Position numbers and translations under genes: made by a program. A DNA stretch of 64,000 bases, taken from the NCBI RefSeq assembly GCF_000613245.1, contig NZ_HG964937.1, positions 954,122 through 1,018,121 on the forward strand, in the 5' to 3' direction. Numbering within the stretch: position 1 is the first letter of the stretch; every line of letters starts with the position of its first letter. Shown here piece after piece: positions 7,987 to 16,604 of this stretch. The notes below the pieces were generated by a model that ran no database searches, was not told the DNA's origin, and saw only the letters and a list, made by a program, of their open reading frames with translations. The DNA comes from Mycobacterium asiaticum DSM 44297. Its GTDB lineage: Bacteria > Actinomycetota > Actinomycetes > Mycobacteriales > Mycobacteriaceae.

Positions 7987-8736
7987 GTGAGCCGATTTTC
8001 CAGGCGCGACGTGCTGAAATGCGCCGCCGCGGCACCGGTGGTGCTGGCCGGCCTGGTCTCGGGTCCGCGCGCCGGTGCCGCCAACATCGCCGGGATGAGC
8101 GTGTTTCTCGACCCGGGCCACAACGGGGTTGCGGACGCGTCGATCAACCGACAGGTCCCCAATGGACGTGGCGGCACCAAGCCGTGCAACACCTCAGGCA
8201 CCGCGGCCAACGACGGTTATCCCGAGCACGCGTTCACCTGGGAAGTCACCAACATGGTCGCCGCCAACCTGAATGGGATGGGCGTCAACACCCAGCTGTC
8301 CCGGAGTGACGACAGCTCGGCCGGACCGTGCATCGACGACCGCGCCGCGCACGCCAACAACGCGCACCCCGACGCGATCGTCAGCATCCACGCCGACGGC
8401 GGGCCAGCCTCCGGGCGGGGGTTCCATGTGAACTACTCCAGCCCGCCGCTCAATGCGTCGCAGTCCGGTCCGTCCCTGCAGCTCGCCGAGGCGATGCGCA
8501 GTGCGCTCATCGCCGCCGGGTTTCAGCCGTCCAACTATGTCGGCTCCGGCGGGCTCTACGGCCGCGCCGACCTGGCCGGGCTGAACTTCGCCGAATACCC
8601 GGCGGTGCTGGTGGAGCTCGGCAATATGAAGAACGCAGAAGACGCCGCTCTCATCGAGAGCCCGGATGGTCGGGCACGCTATGCCGCCGCGGTTACGCAG
8701 GGGATCGTCAACTATCTCCAAGCCAAGCCGGGCTAG
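7987..8736 (+). CDS. ami1: N-acetylmuramoyl-L-alanine amidase, Ami1-like (Amidase_3)
   Basis: 249 residues from GTG 7987; M. tuberculosis Ami1 (Rv3717) is of similar size. Cleaves the amide bond between muramic acid and the stem peptide in peptidoglycan. Zinc ligands of Amidase_3 are visible: His in LDPGHNG, Glu in YPEHAFTWEV and His in VSIHADGG; the catalytic Glu is in LVELGNMKN. The N-terminus SRFSRRDVLK followed by an alanine-rich core and RAGA is a Tat-type twin-arginine signal, so export to the periplasm is expected. GTG 7987 is preferred because it begins this signal; the frame upstream overlaps the palindrome. The next gene, also a wall-related fold, overlaps its 3' end. No separate cell-wall-binding domain is present. 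Confidence 0.88.
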   Translation: MSRFSRRDVLKCAAAAPVVLAGLVSGPRAGAANIAGMSVFLDPGHNGVADASINRQVPNGRGGTKPCNTSGTAANDGYPEHAFTWEVTNMVAANLNGMGVNTQLSRSDDSSAGPCIDDRAAHANNAHPDAIVSIHADGGPASGRGFHVNYSSPPLNASQSGPSLQLAEAMRSALIAAGFQPSNYVGSGGLYGRADLAGLNFAEYPAVLVELGNMKNAEDAALIESPDGRARYAAAVTQGIVNYLQAKPG

Positions 8737-9598
8737 CACCCGAAAGCTGGCCGCGGTCCTGGCAACCTTCGTTCTGGCGGCCACGATCGTCACATTCAGT
8801 GCTGTCTACACCCAGCGGCAAGCACCGACACCGTCCGCGAACCCCGCGCCAGGCAGAGCTACGCCACCGGTCAACCCGACCACCGACCTGGCCGCGGACT
8901 TCACTCAGTTGGCCGCCCGTCTGAACGCCCGGATCGGGCTGGCCATCACCGCCGTCGGCTCCGGGCAGCCGGTCACCGTGTGGGGGGACTGGGAGCAGGG
9001 ACCGGCCTGGTCGACGATCAAGGTGCCCCTGGTGATCGCCGCCTACCGCGCGCAACATGTGATCACTGACCAAATGAAGGCCGCCATCATTGAATCCGAT
9101 AACGCGGCGGCCGAAGCTCTGTGGCGGCAGTTGGGTGAACCGGCGACCGCGGCCGAGCAGGTGCAACACGTACTGCAGCAGACCGGCGATCCCACCATGG
9201 TCGAATCCCGAAGGCTGCGACCGGAATTCACCGCTTTCGGTCAGACTCAGTGGTCACTGGCCAATCAGGTGCGATTCACTGCCAACGCGGTCTGCAACCC
9301 GGCGAACGACCCGATCTTCTCGCTGATGGGCGAAGTCGAACCGCAACAGCGCTGGGGAATCGGCAACATCGCGGGCAGCCAGTTCAAGGGCGGTTGGGGT
9401 CCCTCACGGTCCGGTAATTACCTCGTCCGCCAACTCGGCTTGCTGACCGCTCCCGGCGGCCGGGTGGCCGTCGCCGTTGCGGCCGAGCCGGTCTCGGGAT
9501 CCTTTGATGACGGCAGGGCCGCCCTCGACGCGGTCGCAGAGTGGCTGAACGCTAACAGCGGCCGGCTAGCCGCCGGCGGCTGCCCGGGAAACCCTTAG
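8681..9598 (+). CDS. exported beta-lactamase-fold serine hydrolase-like protein
   Basis: About 305 residues; ATG 8681 or ATG 8666 would both overlap the amidase gene by more than 50 bases. One membrane or uncleaved signal segment (LAAVLATFVLAATIVTFSAV) is followed by a Pro/Thr-rich spacer and a penicillin-binding-protein/class A beta-lactamase fold: SxxK as STIK, SxN as SDN in IESDNAAAEALW, and a K-G-G (KGGWGP) in place of KTG. That is a near-complete catalytic set, but the third motif is unusual. The family in mycobacteria includes lipoproteins such as LppW of unknown activity. Position behind the amidase suggests peptidoglycan or beta-lactam related work (inference). Two Cys near the C-terminal half (VCNPAND, GGCPGNP) may form a disulfide. 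Confidence 0.8.
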   Translation: MPPRLRRGSSTISKPSRASTRKLAAVLATFVLAATIVTFSAVYTQRQAPTPSANPAPGRATPPVNPTTDLAADFTQLAARLNARIGLAITAVGSGQPVTVWGDWEQGPAWSTIKVPLVIAAYRAQHVITDQMKAAIIESDNAAAEALWRQLGEPATAAEQVQHVLQQTGDPTMVESRRLRPEFTAFGQTQWSLANQVRFTANAVCNPANDPIFSLMGEVEPQQRWGIGNIAGSQFKGGWGPSRSGNYLVRQLGLLTAPGGRVAVAVAAEPVSGSFDDGRAALDAVAEWLNANSGRLAAGGCPGNP

Positions 9599-9644
9599 AC
9601 ATCCTGGCGACGTGCCGCATAATCCCTAACGGGAGGAGATGACG

Positions 9645-11197
9645 GTGTCAGCGGACGACCAGCGTGTCGGCACGACCTTCGGCAAATACACCATCACCGG
9701 CGTCCTTGGCAAAGGCGGCATGGGCGAGGTCTACGAGGCCTACGACAACCAGATCGGCCGGACCGTCGCCCTCAAAATCATCAAGGGTCAGTACGCCAAC
9801 GATCGCAAATTTCGCACCCGCTTCGAGCGGGAATCCCACGCCGCGGCGACGTTGCAGGAGCCGCACGTCATCCCAATCCACGGCTTCGGTGAAATCGACG
9901 GCTCGCTGTTCATCGACATGCGCCTGGTCCGCGGCAATGACCTGGAAGCGTTGCTGGTCAGGGCGCCACTTGAGCCCGCGCGCGCCGTCGCCATCGTCAC
10001 CCAGATCGCCGCGGCGCTGGACGCCGCCCACGCGGACGGGCTGGTGCACCGGGATGTCAAGCCGCAGAACATCCTCGTCACGCCCGCCGACTTCGCCTAC
10101 CTCGTCGACTTCGGGATCGCCGAGGTGGTGGGCGAGAACACCCGGCTCACCGCGGCCAACATGCGCGTCGGCTCCTGGGCGTACATGGCGCCGGAACGGT
10201 TCACCGACAGCGACATCACCCCCGCCGCCGACGTCTACTCGCTGGCCTGCGTCCTTTACGAAGCGCTGACCGGGCAGCCGCCGTTTCCGGCCCAGACCCA
10301 GGGCGGGCTGGTCGCCGCGCACCTGTCGGCACCGCCGCCACGACCGAGCCTGACCAACCGAAGGGTTCCGCCGGCGCTGGACGAGGTCATTGCCCGCGGC
10401 ATGGCCAAGGAACCCGACGACCGGTACGGCAGCGCCGGAGCGTTCGGCCGGGCGGCCGAACGGGCCCTGCGAAGCGGTGCCCGCACCGTGATCGACCCGG
10501 TCGAACACGCGCCGACGCAGGGCGCCTCGTGGCCACCCCCGCAACGACCGCCCATGCCGCCACCGCAGCAACAGGTCTATCCGCAGACCTTTCCGCCCTC
10601 GGGCCCGCAACCCGTGGTGTCGGCCGAGATGGCGGCCAAGCCGCGGCGGCGTTGGCTGGGGCCCACCCTCGTCGCGGTCTGCGCGGCGGTGGTGCTCGCG
10701 GTGATCGGCGCCGTCATCGGTCTGCTACCCGACTCGGATTCGCCCCCGCCAGTCGGGCCGTCGGCAACCGTCCCGCCGACGATCCCGCCGTACTCGGGTG
10801 AGTCATCCAGTGCGCCGGAGCCCCTGCCGTCGCGGCCGGTCAACGCCACGCCGCCGCTGGTCACCGGTCCCGATCAGAGCGCCGGCCATCAGAGCTGCGA
10901 TCAGGGTTTTCAACTCAGCAACGCGACCGGGTTCGGGTCGCACGGCGGGCGGGGTCCCCGCAGACGTCCTGCTACTTCGCCAACACGGTGCTGCGCACGT
11001 ACTGGAACACCTACGGCAACGCCACCGAGGGGATGCGGACGGTATCGGCGCCAGGCTCTGTCGACTGTTTCACCGTGCCCGGCGCGAACTGCGATCCGAA
11101 GAACGCCGCGAATTTCTTGATGGAATGCGCCGGTGACGGCGCCAACCCGTGGATCAGGTGCGTTGGCGGCAAGGACGCAGTGGTCTACCTCTGGTAG
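9645..11197 (+). pseudogene. transmembrane Ser/Thr protein kinase with Cys-rich sensor tail, frameshifted near C-terminus
   Basis: Kinase domain about residues 10-270: GKGGMGEVYEAY, VALKII, LVHRDVKPQNILV, LVDFGIAE, APERF. Pro-rich linker, then a membrane helix (LVAVCAAVVLAVIGAVIGLL) and a Pro/Ser-rich stalk. The external domain opens HQSCDQGFQLSNATGFGSHGGRG, after which the frame is wrong. In the +2 frame from about 10956 it continues TSCYFANTVLRTYWNTYGN ... VDCFTVPGANCDP ... MECAGDG ... RCVGG and stops at 11197. One missing base in GGGGTCCCC (10951-10959) explains this. Without it the tail is a 50-residue nonsense end at 11120. The kinase half should still be active. GTG 9645 fits the GGGAGGAG at 9631-9638 better than ATG 9639. 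Confidence 0.8.
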
Positions 11198-11338
11198 CCG
11201 CAAAGTGTTGCAGCAGTTGAGCTATCGAAGGGTCCGCTCATTGGCGAGGGTGAACCGCTGGTCGGGCTCGCGCTCCTCGGTGGCGACGGCGCTGATGTCT
11301 CTGTCGCTGCCCTCGAGCGACATCGTAGATTCGATCGG

Positions 11339-12040
11339 GTGCTCAAGGCGCTGTTATTTGACGTGCAAGGAACCGCGACGGACTTTCACTCGACGGTGTG
11401 CGATGAGGCCCGGCGGATCAGCGCCGGCCGGCACCCGGGAGTCGATTGGCCCGACGTGGTTCGGCGGTGGCGAGCGGAGTACTTCACGGCGCTGAACGCG
11501 GCGCCGGCCCGCTCGGGCACTTGGGTGTCGGTGCACACGGTGTACCGTCGCGCCCTCGACGCCATTCTCGATGACGCCGGGGCCGGCGACCTCTCCGCCG
11601 CCGAGCGCGAGGAGCTCACGCTGGCGTGGCAGCGGCTGCGACCGTGGCCGGACGCCATACCGGGACTTACCCGGCTCCGCACCCGGTACACCCTGGCGAC
11701 CCTGTCGAACGCCGACGTGAGCGCGGTGGTCAACATCTCCAAGCGGGCGGGTCTGCCATGGGACGCCGTCTTCGCCGCGGAGATGGCCGGTGTGTTCAAG
11801 CCCGATCCGGCCGCGTACCGGATGGCCGCCACCTACCTCGGCCTGCAGCCCGGCGAAATCATGATGGTGGCCAGTCACAAGTACGACATCCGTGCGGCCG
11901 GTCGGCTCGGTTTCCAGACGGCCTTCGTGGCCCGGCCGCTGGAATTCGGTGCCTGTGCCACCGCGGATGTGGCCTATGAAGACGAGTTCGACATCAGCGC
12001 TTGTGATTTCGTCGATCTGGCCGATCAACTCGTACGCTGA
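11339..12040 (+). CDS. HAD-superfamily hydrolase, haloacid dehalogenase type II-like
   Basis: 233 residues, the usual length of type II haloacid dehalogenases. Motif I is LLFDVQGTATD with the nucleophile Asp at about residue 7; motif II is TLSNAD; the conserved Lys is in GVFKPDPAAYRMA; motif III/IV is replaced by VASHKYDIRAAGRLG, the form seen in dehalogenase-type members. The cap region lies between motif I and II. It could dehalogenate 2-haloacids or act as a small-molecule phosphatase; the sequence cannot decide. GTG 11339 starts directly at the HAD core. The K+ channel gene begins 4 bases after its stop, so they are one transcript. About 140 bases upstream of it hold no recognised gene. 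Confidence 0.85.
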   Translation: MLKALLFDVQGTATDFHSTVCDEARRISAGRHPGVDWPDVVRRWRAEYFTALNAAPARSGTWVSVHTVYRRALDAILDDAGAGDLSAAEREELTLAWQRLRPWPDAIPGLTRLRTRYTLATLSNADVSAVVNISKRAGLPWDAVFAAEMAGVFKPDPAAYRMAATYLGLQPGEIMMVASHKYDIRAAGRLGFQTAFVARPLEFGACATADVAYEDEFDISACDFVDLADQLVR

Positions 12041-12044
12041 CCGT

Positions 12045-12770
12045 GTGCAATCCAAGGAACAACTGTGGAAGCAGCGCACCGAGTGGCCGCTCGCCCTGGT
12101 CGCCGTCGCCTTCCTTGCCATGTATTCGGTGCAGATACTCGGCAGGCCGCACGGACTCGAAGCGCGTGCGCTGTGGCTGTTGTGCTGGCTGGCGTGGGGC
12201 GTCTTCGTCGTCGACTACGTAGCTCGCCTGATCCTGGCCGAGAACCGTCGAGAATGGTTCCTGCTGCACCTCTTTGACCTCATCATGGTGGCGCTGCCAT
12301 TCATGCGGCCGCTGCGGATGCTGCGGCTGCTGGTCCTGCTCGGCGTGCTGCAGAAGGCCGTCGGTCGCGCCGTCCGCGGTCAGATCCTCATCTACACGAT
12401 CTCCGGGGTCATCCTGTTGGTGTACGCGGGATCGCTGGCGATCCTGGACGCCGAACGCGGGCAGCCCGGTGCCACCATCGACTCCTTCGGCAAGGCACTG
12501 TGGTGGTCCATCACCACGGTGACCACTGTCGGCTACGGCAACCTGTATCCGGTGACCGTCACCGGCCGGGTGGTCGCGGCGCTGCTGATGATCGGTGGCA
12601 TCAGCCTGGTGGGTGTGGTGACGGCGTCGCTGGCGTCGTGGATCGTGCAGCGGGTCTCGGACGCCGACACCGAGAATCAGGCCGCGACGGCCAAGCAAAT
12701 CGAGGAGTTGCGCGCCGAGATCCGAGCGCTGGCCGATCAACTGCGGCAGCCGGAGGCCGGCCGCCGCTAG
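12045..12770 (+). CDS. voltage-gated-type potassium channel subunit
   Basis: 241 residues from GTG 12045. Four hydrophobic segments precede the pore; the fourth (RPLRMLRLLVLLGVL) has Arg at regular spacing like an S4 voltage sensor. The pore loop is SITTVTTVGYGNLYPVT, with the K+ selectivity filter TVGYG, and a last helix GRVVAALLMIGGISLVGVVTAS follows. The C-terminus (about residues 205-241) is a predicted coiled coil rich in Glu/Gln (KQIEELRAEIRALADQLRQ) that may hold the tetramer together. No TrkA/RCK domain is attached. It would sit in the inner membrane and conduct K+. The gene is translationally close to the HAD gene (4-base gap) and ends at a palindromic terminator. Confidence 0.87.
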   Translation: MQSKEQLWKQRTEWPLALVAVAFLAMYSVQILGRPHGLEARALWLLCWLAWGVFVVDYVARLILAENRREWFLLHLFDLIMVALPFMRPLRMLRLLVLLGVLQKAVGRAVRGQILIYTISGVILLVYAGSLAILDAERGQPGATIDSFGKALWWSITTVTTVGYGNLYPVTVTGRVVAALLMIGGISLVGVVTASLASWIVQRVSDADTENQAATAKQIEELRAEIRALADQLRQPEAGRR

Positions 12771-12776
12771 TTGCGT

Positions 12777-12843
12777 GAGCAGTCCCCCGCAAGCGGGAAG
12801 CACGCACCCGCACGCTCGGCGTCGGGTGCTTTCGCGTCTGCTC
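12777..12843. terminator. bidirectional terminator, GAGCAG-family copy A
   Basis: Lies between the convergent channel (+) and MFS (-) genes. Outer ends GAGCAG (12777-12782) and CTGCTC (12838-12843) are inverted; inside is a GCACCCG / CGGGTGC stem. It is the most diverged of four related elements (see 27829, 38601 and 39783). Confidence 0.7.
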
Positions 12844-12851
12844 AAGGGGGC

Positions 12852-14120
12852 CTACTCCAGCGCTCCTCCGAGGGTCTCCGGCAGCACGTAGGTACACACC
12901 AAACTCACTGCCACCAACACTGCCAGCATCAGCCCGATCGACCAGCTGCCGTAGCGATCGCTGAGCGGGTCGGCGAGCAACGGCGGCAGCGCCCCGCCCA
13001 CAATGCCGGCCACATTGATCGCCAGCCCGGCGCCGGTATAGCGGTGCGACGTGCTGAACAGTTCGGGCACGAAGGACGCCATCGGGGCGTAGGTGAATGC
13101 GGCGATGCTGTACGTCCCAACAATCGCGGCCGCGAACAACACCGGCCGGTCGGTGTCGATCAGCGCAATCACGACGAACGACCATGGCAGGCCGAGTGCC
13201 CATCCAGACAGGATCACCGGGCGGCGCCCGACCCGGTCACACAAGATCGCCGACAGCGGCACGACCGCCGTCCACGCCAGGCCGCCCAGCAATCCTGCGC
13301 ACAGGATGACATTGCGCGACAACCCCAGATGGCTGTGTGCGTAACTGGTCAGATAGGTGCCGGCCATGAACACGAATGCGTAGAGCGCCACGAAGCTGCC
13401 CGACGCCAGCGCCACCCGCGCCGGCTGCTGGCGCAGCACCTCGGCCAGCGGCACCCGTGGACGCACCGTTTGCCTTGCGAAGACCGGTGTTTCGTCGATG
13501 ACGAGACGCACGTACAACGCGATGGCGACCAATAAGCCGCTCAGCAGAAACGGCACCCGCCATCCCCAGTTGAGGAACGCCGCACTCTTTTCGCCGACGG
13601 TGGCGTTGACGATCAGAAAAGTCAGGCTGGTGAGCAAAGTGGCGATGCCAGCACCCACCGCCGTGAACATGCCGTAGCTGCCACGGCGGTGGGCCGGCGC
13701 GAATTCGGCTGCCAGCAAGGCCGACCCCGCCCACTCGCCGCCGACGGCGAACCCCTGCAACAGTCGCAGGACCAACACGATCAGCGGCGCGGCTATCCCG
13801 ATCGTCGCCGCTCCGGGCGTCAGGCCCACCGCAACCGTGCACAGGCCCATGATCAGCATGGTGGCCACCAGCGTCGCCTTGCGACCGAGGCGATCACCGA
13901 AGTGTCCGAACACCGCGCCGCCGACCGGCCGGGACACGAACGCCGCGGCGAAGGTGCCCATGGCAGCGATCGTCCCCAGCGTCGGGCTGAGCTCAGGGAA
14001 GAAGACGTTGGGGAAGACCAACGCCGCGGCCGTGCCGTAGATGTAGAAGTCGTAGAACTCGACGGTGGTGCCCACCATGCAGGCGAACGCGATCCGCTTG
14101 ACGCTGACTGGATTGGCCAC
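12852..14120 (-). CDS. MFS transporter, metabolite:H+ symporter (MHS) type
   Basis: 422 residues with twelve hydrophobic segments. The first loop after the N-terminus has TTVEFYDFYIYGT, and the cytoplasmic loop signature GHFGDRLGRKATL plus the later LSAILCDRVGRRPVIL are typical MFS repeats. RLLQGFAVGGEWAGS is the MHS/ProP-type fifth-helix motif. Such proteins import organic acids, betaines or dicarboxylates with protons; the substrate is unknown. GTG 14120 is chosen because it starts just before KRIAFACMVGTTVEFYD, the usual N-terminus; the longer frame to 14306 runs into the divergent methyltransferase gene. The intergenic gap of 61 bases to that gene is a likely shared promoter region. Confidence 0.87.
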   Translation of the reverse strand: MANPVSVKRIAFACMVGTTVEFYDFYIYGTAAALVFPNVFFPELSPTLGTIAAMGTFAAAFVSRPVGGAVFGHFGDRLGRKATLVATMLIMGLCTVAVGLTPGAATIGIAAPLIVLVLRLLQGFAVGGEWAGSALLAAEFAPAHRRGSYGMFTAVGAGIATLLTSLTFLIVNATVGEKSAAFLNWGWRVPFLLSGLLVAIALYVRLVIDETPVFARQTVRPRVPLAEVLRQQPARVALASGSFVALYAFVFMAGTYLTSYAHSHLGLSRNVILCAGLLGGLAWTAVVPLSAILCDRVGRRPVILSGWALGLPWSFVVIALIDTDRPVLFAAAIVGTYSIAAFTYAPMASFVPELFSTSHRYTGAGLAINVAGIVGGALPPLLADPLSDRYGSWSIGLMLAVLVAVSLVCTYVLPETLGGALE

Positions 14121-14181
14121 GCGCGAGTGTAGGCACAGTTGCGGCATTCTCACCGACCCGGCCCGTGATACGTTGCCGACA

Positions 14182-14769
14182 ATGCGACGTCGTCTCACCG
14201 ATTTCCACCACGTCCTGCAGCCCGCGGTGCGCCTGCGCGAACAAGCCGAGGCACTGGGCGAATACGTCGGCGGCGGTGACACCGTTCTCGACGTCGGTTG
14301 CGGCACCGGTTATCTCTCGCATTACCTCCGGGACATGTACGGCGCGGTGCCGACCGGGATCGACGTGAAAGACCTTCGTGTCACCGAGATTTCATTCGCC
14401 GAATTCGACGGCCGCACGATTCCCTTCCCGGACGGTTCATTTGATCACGTGATCCTCAGCGAGGTGCTGCACCACAGCCATGATCCGATCGCCCTGATCG
14501 CCGATTGCCGCCGAGTCGCGCGCCGTCGCATCATCGTTTTCGAAGACATGCCCGACGGGTTGCTCGGTAAGGCCGCACTCTACGCCCACATGCAGGCCTT
14601 CGCGCTGTACCACCATTACCCGTTCCGCCCCGCCGGCCTGGAGGAGTATCGCAAGGCGTTGGTCTGGCTGGGCACCAATACCGCTTGCGTGGCCCGCGTT
14701 CCGCAGCCCCCCATTTGGACGGTCTACCCGCGCGAGCTGCTCGTCTACGAGCTTCCCGCTACGGACTGA
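14182..14769 (+). CDS. class I SAM-dependent methyltransferase (UbiE/Methyltransf_11 type)
   Basis: 195 residues. SAM-binding motif I is TVLDVGCGTGYLSHYL at about residues 34-49; the acidic end of strand 2 is TGIDVKD; motif II-like PFPDGSFDHVILSEVLHH follows. The family methylates small molecules or lipids; no substrate clue is visible. Later the Tyr/His-rich stretch ALYHHYPFRPAGLEEYRKAL may line the substrate pocket. ATG 14182 is chosen since it begins the conserved region and fits the 61-base gap to the divergent permease. Convergent with cyp124, whose stop is 49 bases away with no strong terminator hairpin in between. Confidence 0.83.
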   Translation: MRRRLTDFHHVLQPAVRLREQAEALGEYVGGGDTVLDVGCGTGYLSHYLRDMYGAVPTGIDVKDLRVTEISFAEFDGRTIPFPDGSFDHVILSEVLHHSHDPIALIADCRRVARRRIIVFEDMPDGLLGKAALYAHMQAFALYHHYPFRPAGLEEYRKALVWLGTNTACVARVPQPPIWTVYPRELLVYELPATD

Positions 14770-14818
14770 CCCTTAATCGAGCGCCGGACTCAATTCGTTC
14801 CTGCAGCAGGGAGTCTGC

Positions 14819-16129
14819 TCAGCGGGCCGTCCAGGCCACCGGCAAGCTCTTGATGCCGTGAATGAACTGGGACAGCAGCCGCGCCGGTTCCGCGGTTGCG
14901 GTGATGTCGGGTATTTCGCGGCGTAACTCGTCGAACACCACCCGGATCTCGCGACGCGCCAGGTTGGCCCCGAGGCAGAAATGGGCACCGCCGCCGCCGA
15001 AGCCGACGTGCGGATTGGGGTTGCGCGCGACATCGAAGGTCCAGGGGTCGGCGAATTTCGACTCGTCGCGGTTGGCCGAGCAGTACCACAGCGTAACCTT
15101 GTCGCCCTCAGCCATTTTGGTGCCGCTCAGTTCGAAATCGCGGGTGAGCGTGCGGCGCATATAGATCACCGGTGAGGCCCAGCGCACGATCTCCTCACCG
15201 GCGCTGTGCGCCAGGCCGTCGAAGTCCGCCCACCATTTCTCGCGCTGCTCGGGATAGCGCGACAACGCCAGCACGCCGTGGCTGATCGCGTTGCGGGTGG
15301 TCTCGTTGCCGGCCACCACCAACAGGATGAAGAACATTGCGATCTCCGAGGAGGACAGCCGCTCGCCGTTCACCTCGGCTTCCACCAGCGCCGTCGTCAA
15401 ATCGTCGTGGTGGTTTGAGCGGCGGTCCTCGGCCAGCGCCGTGGCGTAGGCGCCGATATCCATCGACACCTTGGCGAATTCCTCGAAATCGGTGGCGAGA
15501 TCGGGGTCGCCGAAGCCGAGAATCACGTTGGTCCAGTGGAATACCCGCTGATGATCCGCTTCGGGAATGCCCATCATGTCGCAGATGACTTGCAGCGGCA
15601 GCGGTCCGGCGAGTTCGCTGACCAGATCGGCGCGCCCGTCGGGATGGTTGGCAATCATCGATGTGACCAGCCGGTGTGCCCGCTCCCGCACCGACGACTC
15701 GATGCGTTCCACCACCTTTGGCGTGAACGCTCTGCTGACGATAGACCGCAGTCGCTGGTGGCGCGGATCGTCCATGACGATCATCGAGCCGAAATATTCG
15801 GCCAGTTCCGGTGTCTGGTCGCTGATCACGATGTTCGGGCTGGAGCTGAACACCTCGGGGTGGCGGCTGGCGAAGTGCACGTCATCGAGACGGGTCAGCG
15901 CCCAGTGCCCGTCGCCCGCTGTGAACCCTTCGATTTCGATCGCGGGCCAGAAGGAGATCGGTGCTTCCCGCCGCAGGGTGGCGAAGGCACCGTCCCGGTA
16001 ATCATCGTCGAGGGCCCAGAAATCCAATGAGCCCAACGCAATATCGGCCAGCGGGATATCGGGCGGCGGGGTGCCGTTCACCCGGGGCGCAAGTGCCGTC
16101 GGGATCTCGGTGTGGGACTTGAGATTCAT
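14819..16129 (-). CDS. cyp124: cytochrome P450 CYP124, methyl-branched lipid omega-hydroxylase
   Basis: 436 residues, near-identical in layout to M. tuberculosis CYP124A1 (Rv2266, 428): ALGSLDFWALDDDYRDGAF, ASRHPEVFSSSPNI, SMIVMDDPRHQRLRSIVSR and NVILGFGDPDLATDFEEF all match what I recall. The I-helix is LLVVAGNETTRNAI, the K-helix ExxR is EEIVR, and the haem loop is FGGGGAHFCLGANLA. CYP124 hydroxylates the terminal methyl of methyl-branched fatty acids and isoprenoids and the cholest-4-en-3-one side chain, using ferredoxin electrons in the cytosol. The start ATG follows an AGGAGG-like GGAGGACCGG. The small MmpS-like gene lies 29 bases upstream on the same strand. Confidence 0.95.
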   Translation of the reverse strand: MNLKSHTEIPTALAPRVNGTPPPDIPLADIALGSLDFWALDDDYRDGAFATLRREAPISFWPAIEIEGFTAGDGHWALTRLDDVHFASRHPEVFSSSPNIVISDQTPELAEYFGSMIVMDDPRHQRLRSIVSRAFTPKVVERIESSVRERAHRLVTSMIANHPDGRADLVSELAGPLPLQVICDMMGIPEADHQRVFHWTNVILGFGDPDLATDFEEFAKVSMDIGAYATALAEDRRSNHHDDLTTALVEAEVNGERLSSSEIAMFFILLVVAGNETTRNAISHGVLALSRYPEQREKWWADFDGLAHSAGEEIVRWASPVIYMRRTLTRDFELSGTKMAEGDKVTLWYCSANRDESKFADPWTFDVARNPNPHVGFGGGGAHFCLGANLARREIRVVFDELRREIPDITATAEPARLLSQFIHGIKSLPVAWTAR

Positions 16130-16158
16130 CCGGTCCTCCTATGCCCGCGGCACCCGGC

Positions 16159-16509
16159 TCAGTGCGAGCAAACCGCCTTACCCGGTGTCCCAGTCGAATG
16201 CGCGTCGTTCACCACGTTGCCGTCAAGAATGATCTTGCAGGCGATGGTGCCCTGTCCTTGCGCGGACAGGACGAACACCTGCCCGCCGAACGCCTGGAAT
16301 TCCGTGGACCACGGCAGCGGCACATTCACCGCCCGTTGCTGACCGTTCTGGGTCTGGAACGAGATGTATTCAGCGACGCCTGGACCGCTGACCTCGTAGC
16401 GGACCTGCGGGAACTGACCGGGCAAGGGAACGGCGCTGGCCACACCGCTGGTGGCCGCAAAGGCGGTGCCGATGGCAAGCAGGATAGAAGCTGCGCGACA
16501 AGTGGTCAT
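16159..16509 (-). CDS. secreted MmpS-like protein
   Basis: 116 residues. A signal peptide (ASILLAIGTAFAATSGVASA, cleavage near residue 26) leads a single beta-rich domain: QVRYEVSGPGVAEYISFQTQNG, NVPLPWSTEF, VLSAQGQGTIACKIILDG and a final Cys. That pattern (YEV.G ... I.Y ... LPW ... C.I..DG) is the periplasmic domain of MmpS proteins, which partner MmpL lipid exporters, but here the membrane anchor is replaced by a cleavable signal. Two Cys (about 91 and 114) could pair. No mmpL gene is nearby. It is co-oriented with and directly upstream of cyp124, suggesting a lipid-linked role (inference). Confidence 0.8.
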   Translation of the reverse strand: MTTCRAASILLAIGTAFAATSGVASAVPLPGQFPQVRYEVSGPGVAEYISFQTQNGQQRAVNVPLPWSTEFQAFGGQVFVLSAQGQGTIACKIILDGNVVNDAHSTGTPGKAVCSH

Positions 16510-16604
16510 GTTTGTTCATGTTGTCACCACGCAGGGGCGAATACGAGACCCTTTTGACACGGAACTTAGGGTGAACGCGGGACTGGTCTGAGCTGGAGGT
16601 GCAG

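Noticed and set aside
8666..8736. Treat overlap of amidase and beta-lactamase-fold genes as a fusion or frameshift
   Set aside because: The amidase ends at a normal C-terminus and the next protein begins with its own membrane segment, so a simple overlap is enough.
9639..11120. Read the second kinase as intact to 11120
   Set aside because: The last 55 residues are Arg/Pro-rich nonsense, and the coherent Cys-rich sequence continues in another frame to 11197.
14770..14818. A fifth GAGCAG-family terminator in the 49-base convergent gap
   Set aside because: It only has GCAG and CTGC remnants; no matching arms.
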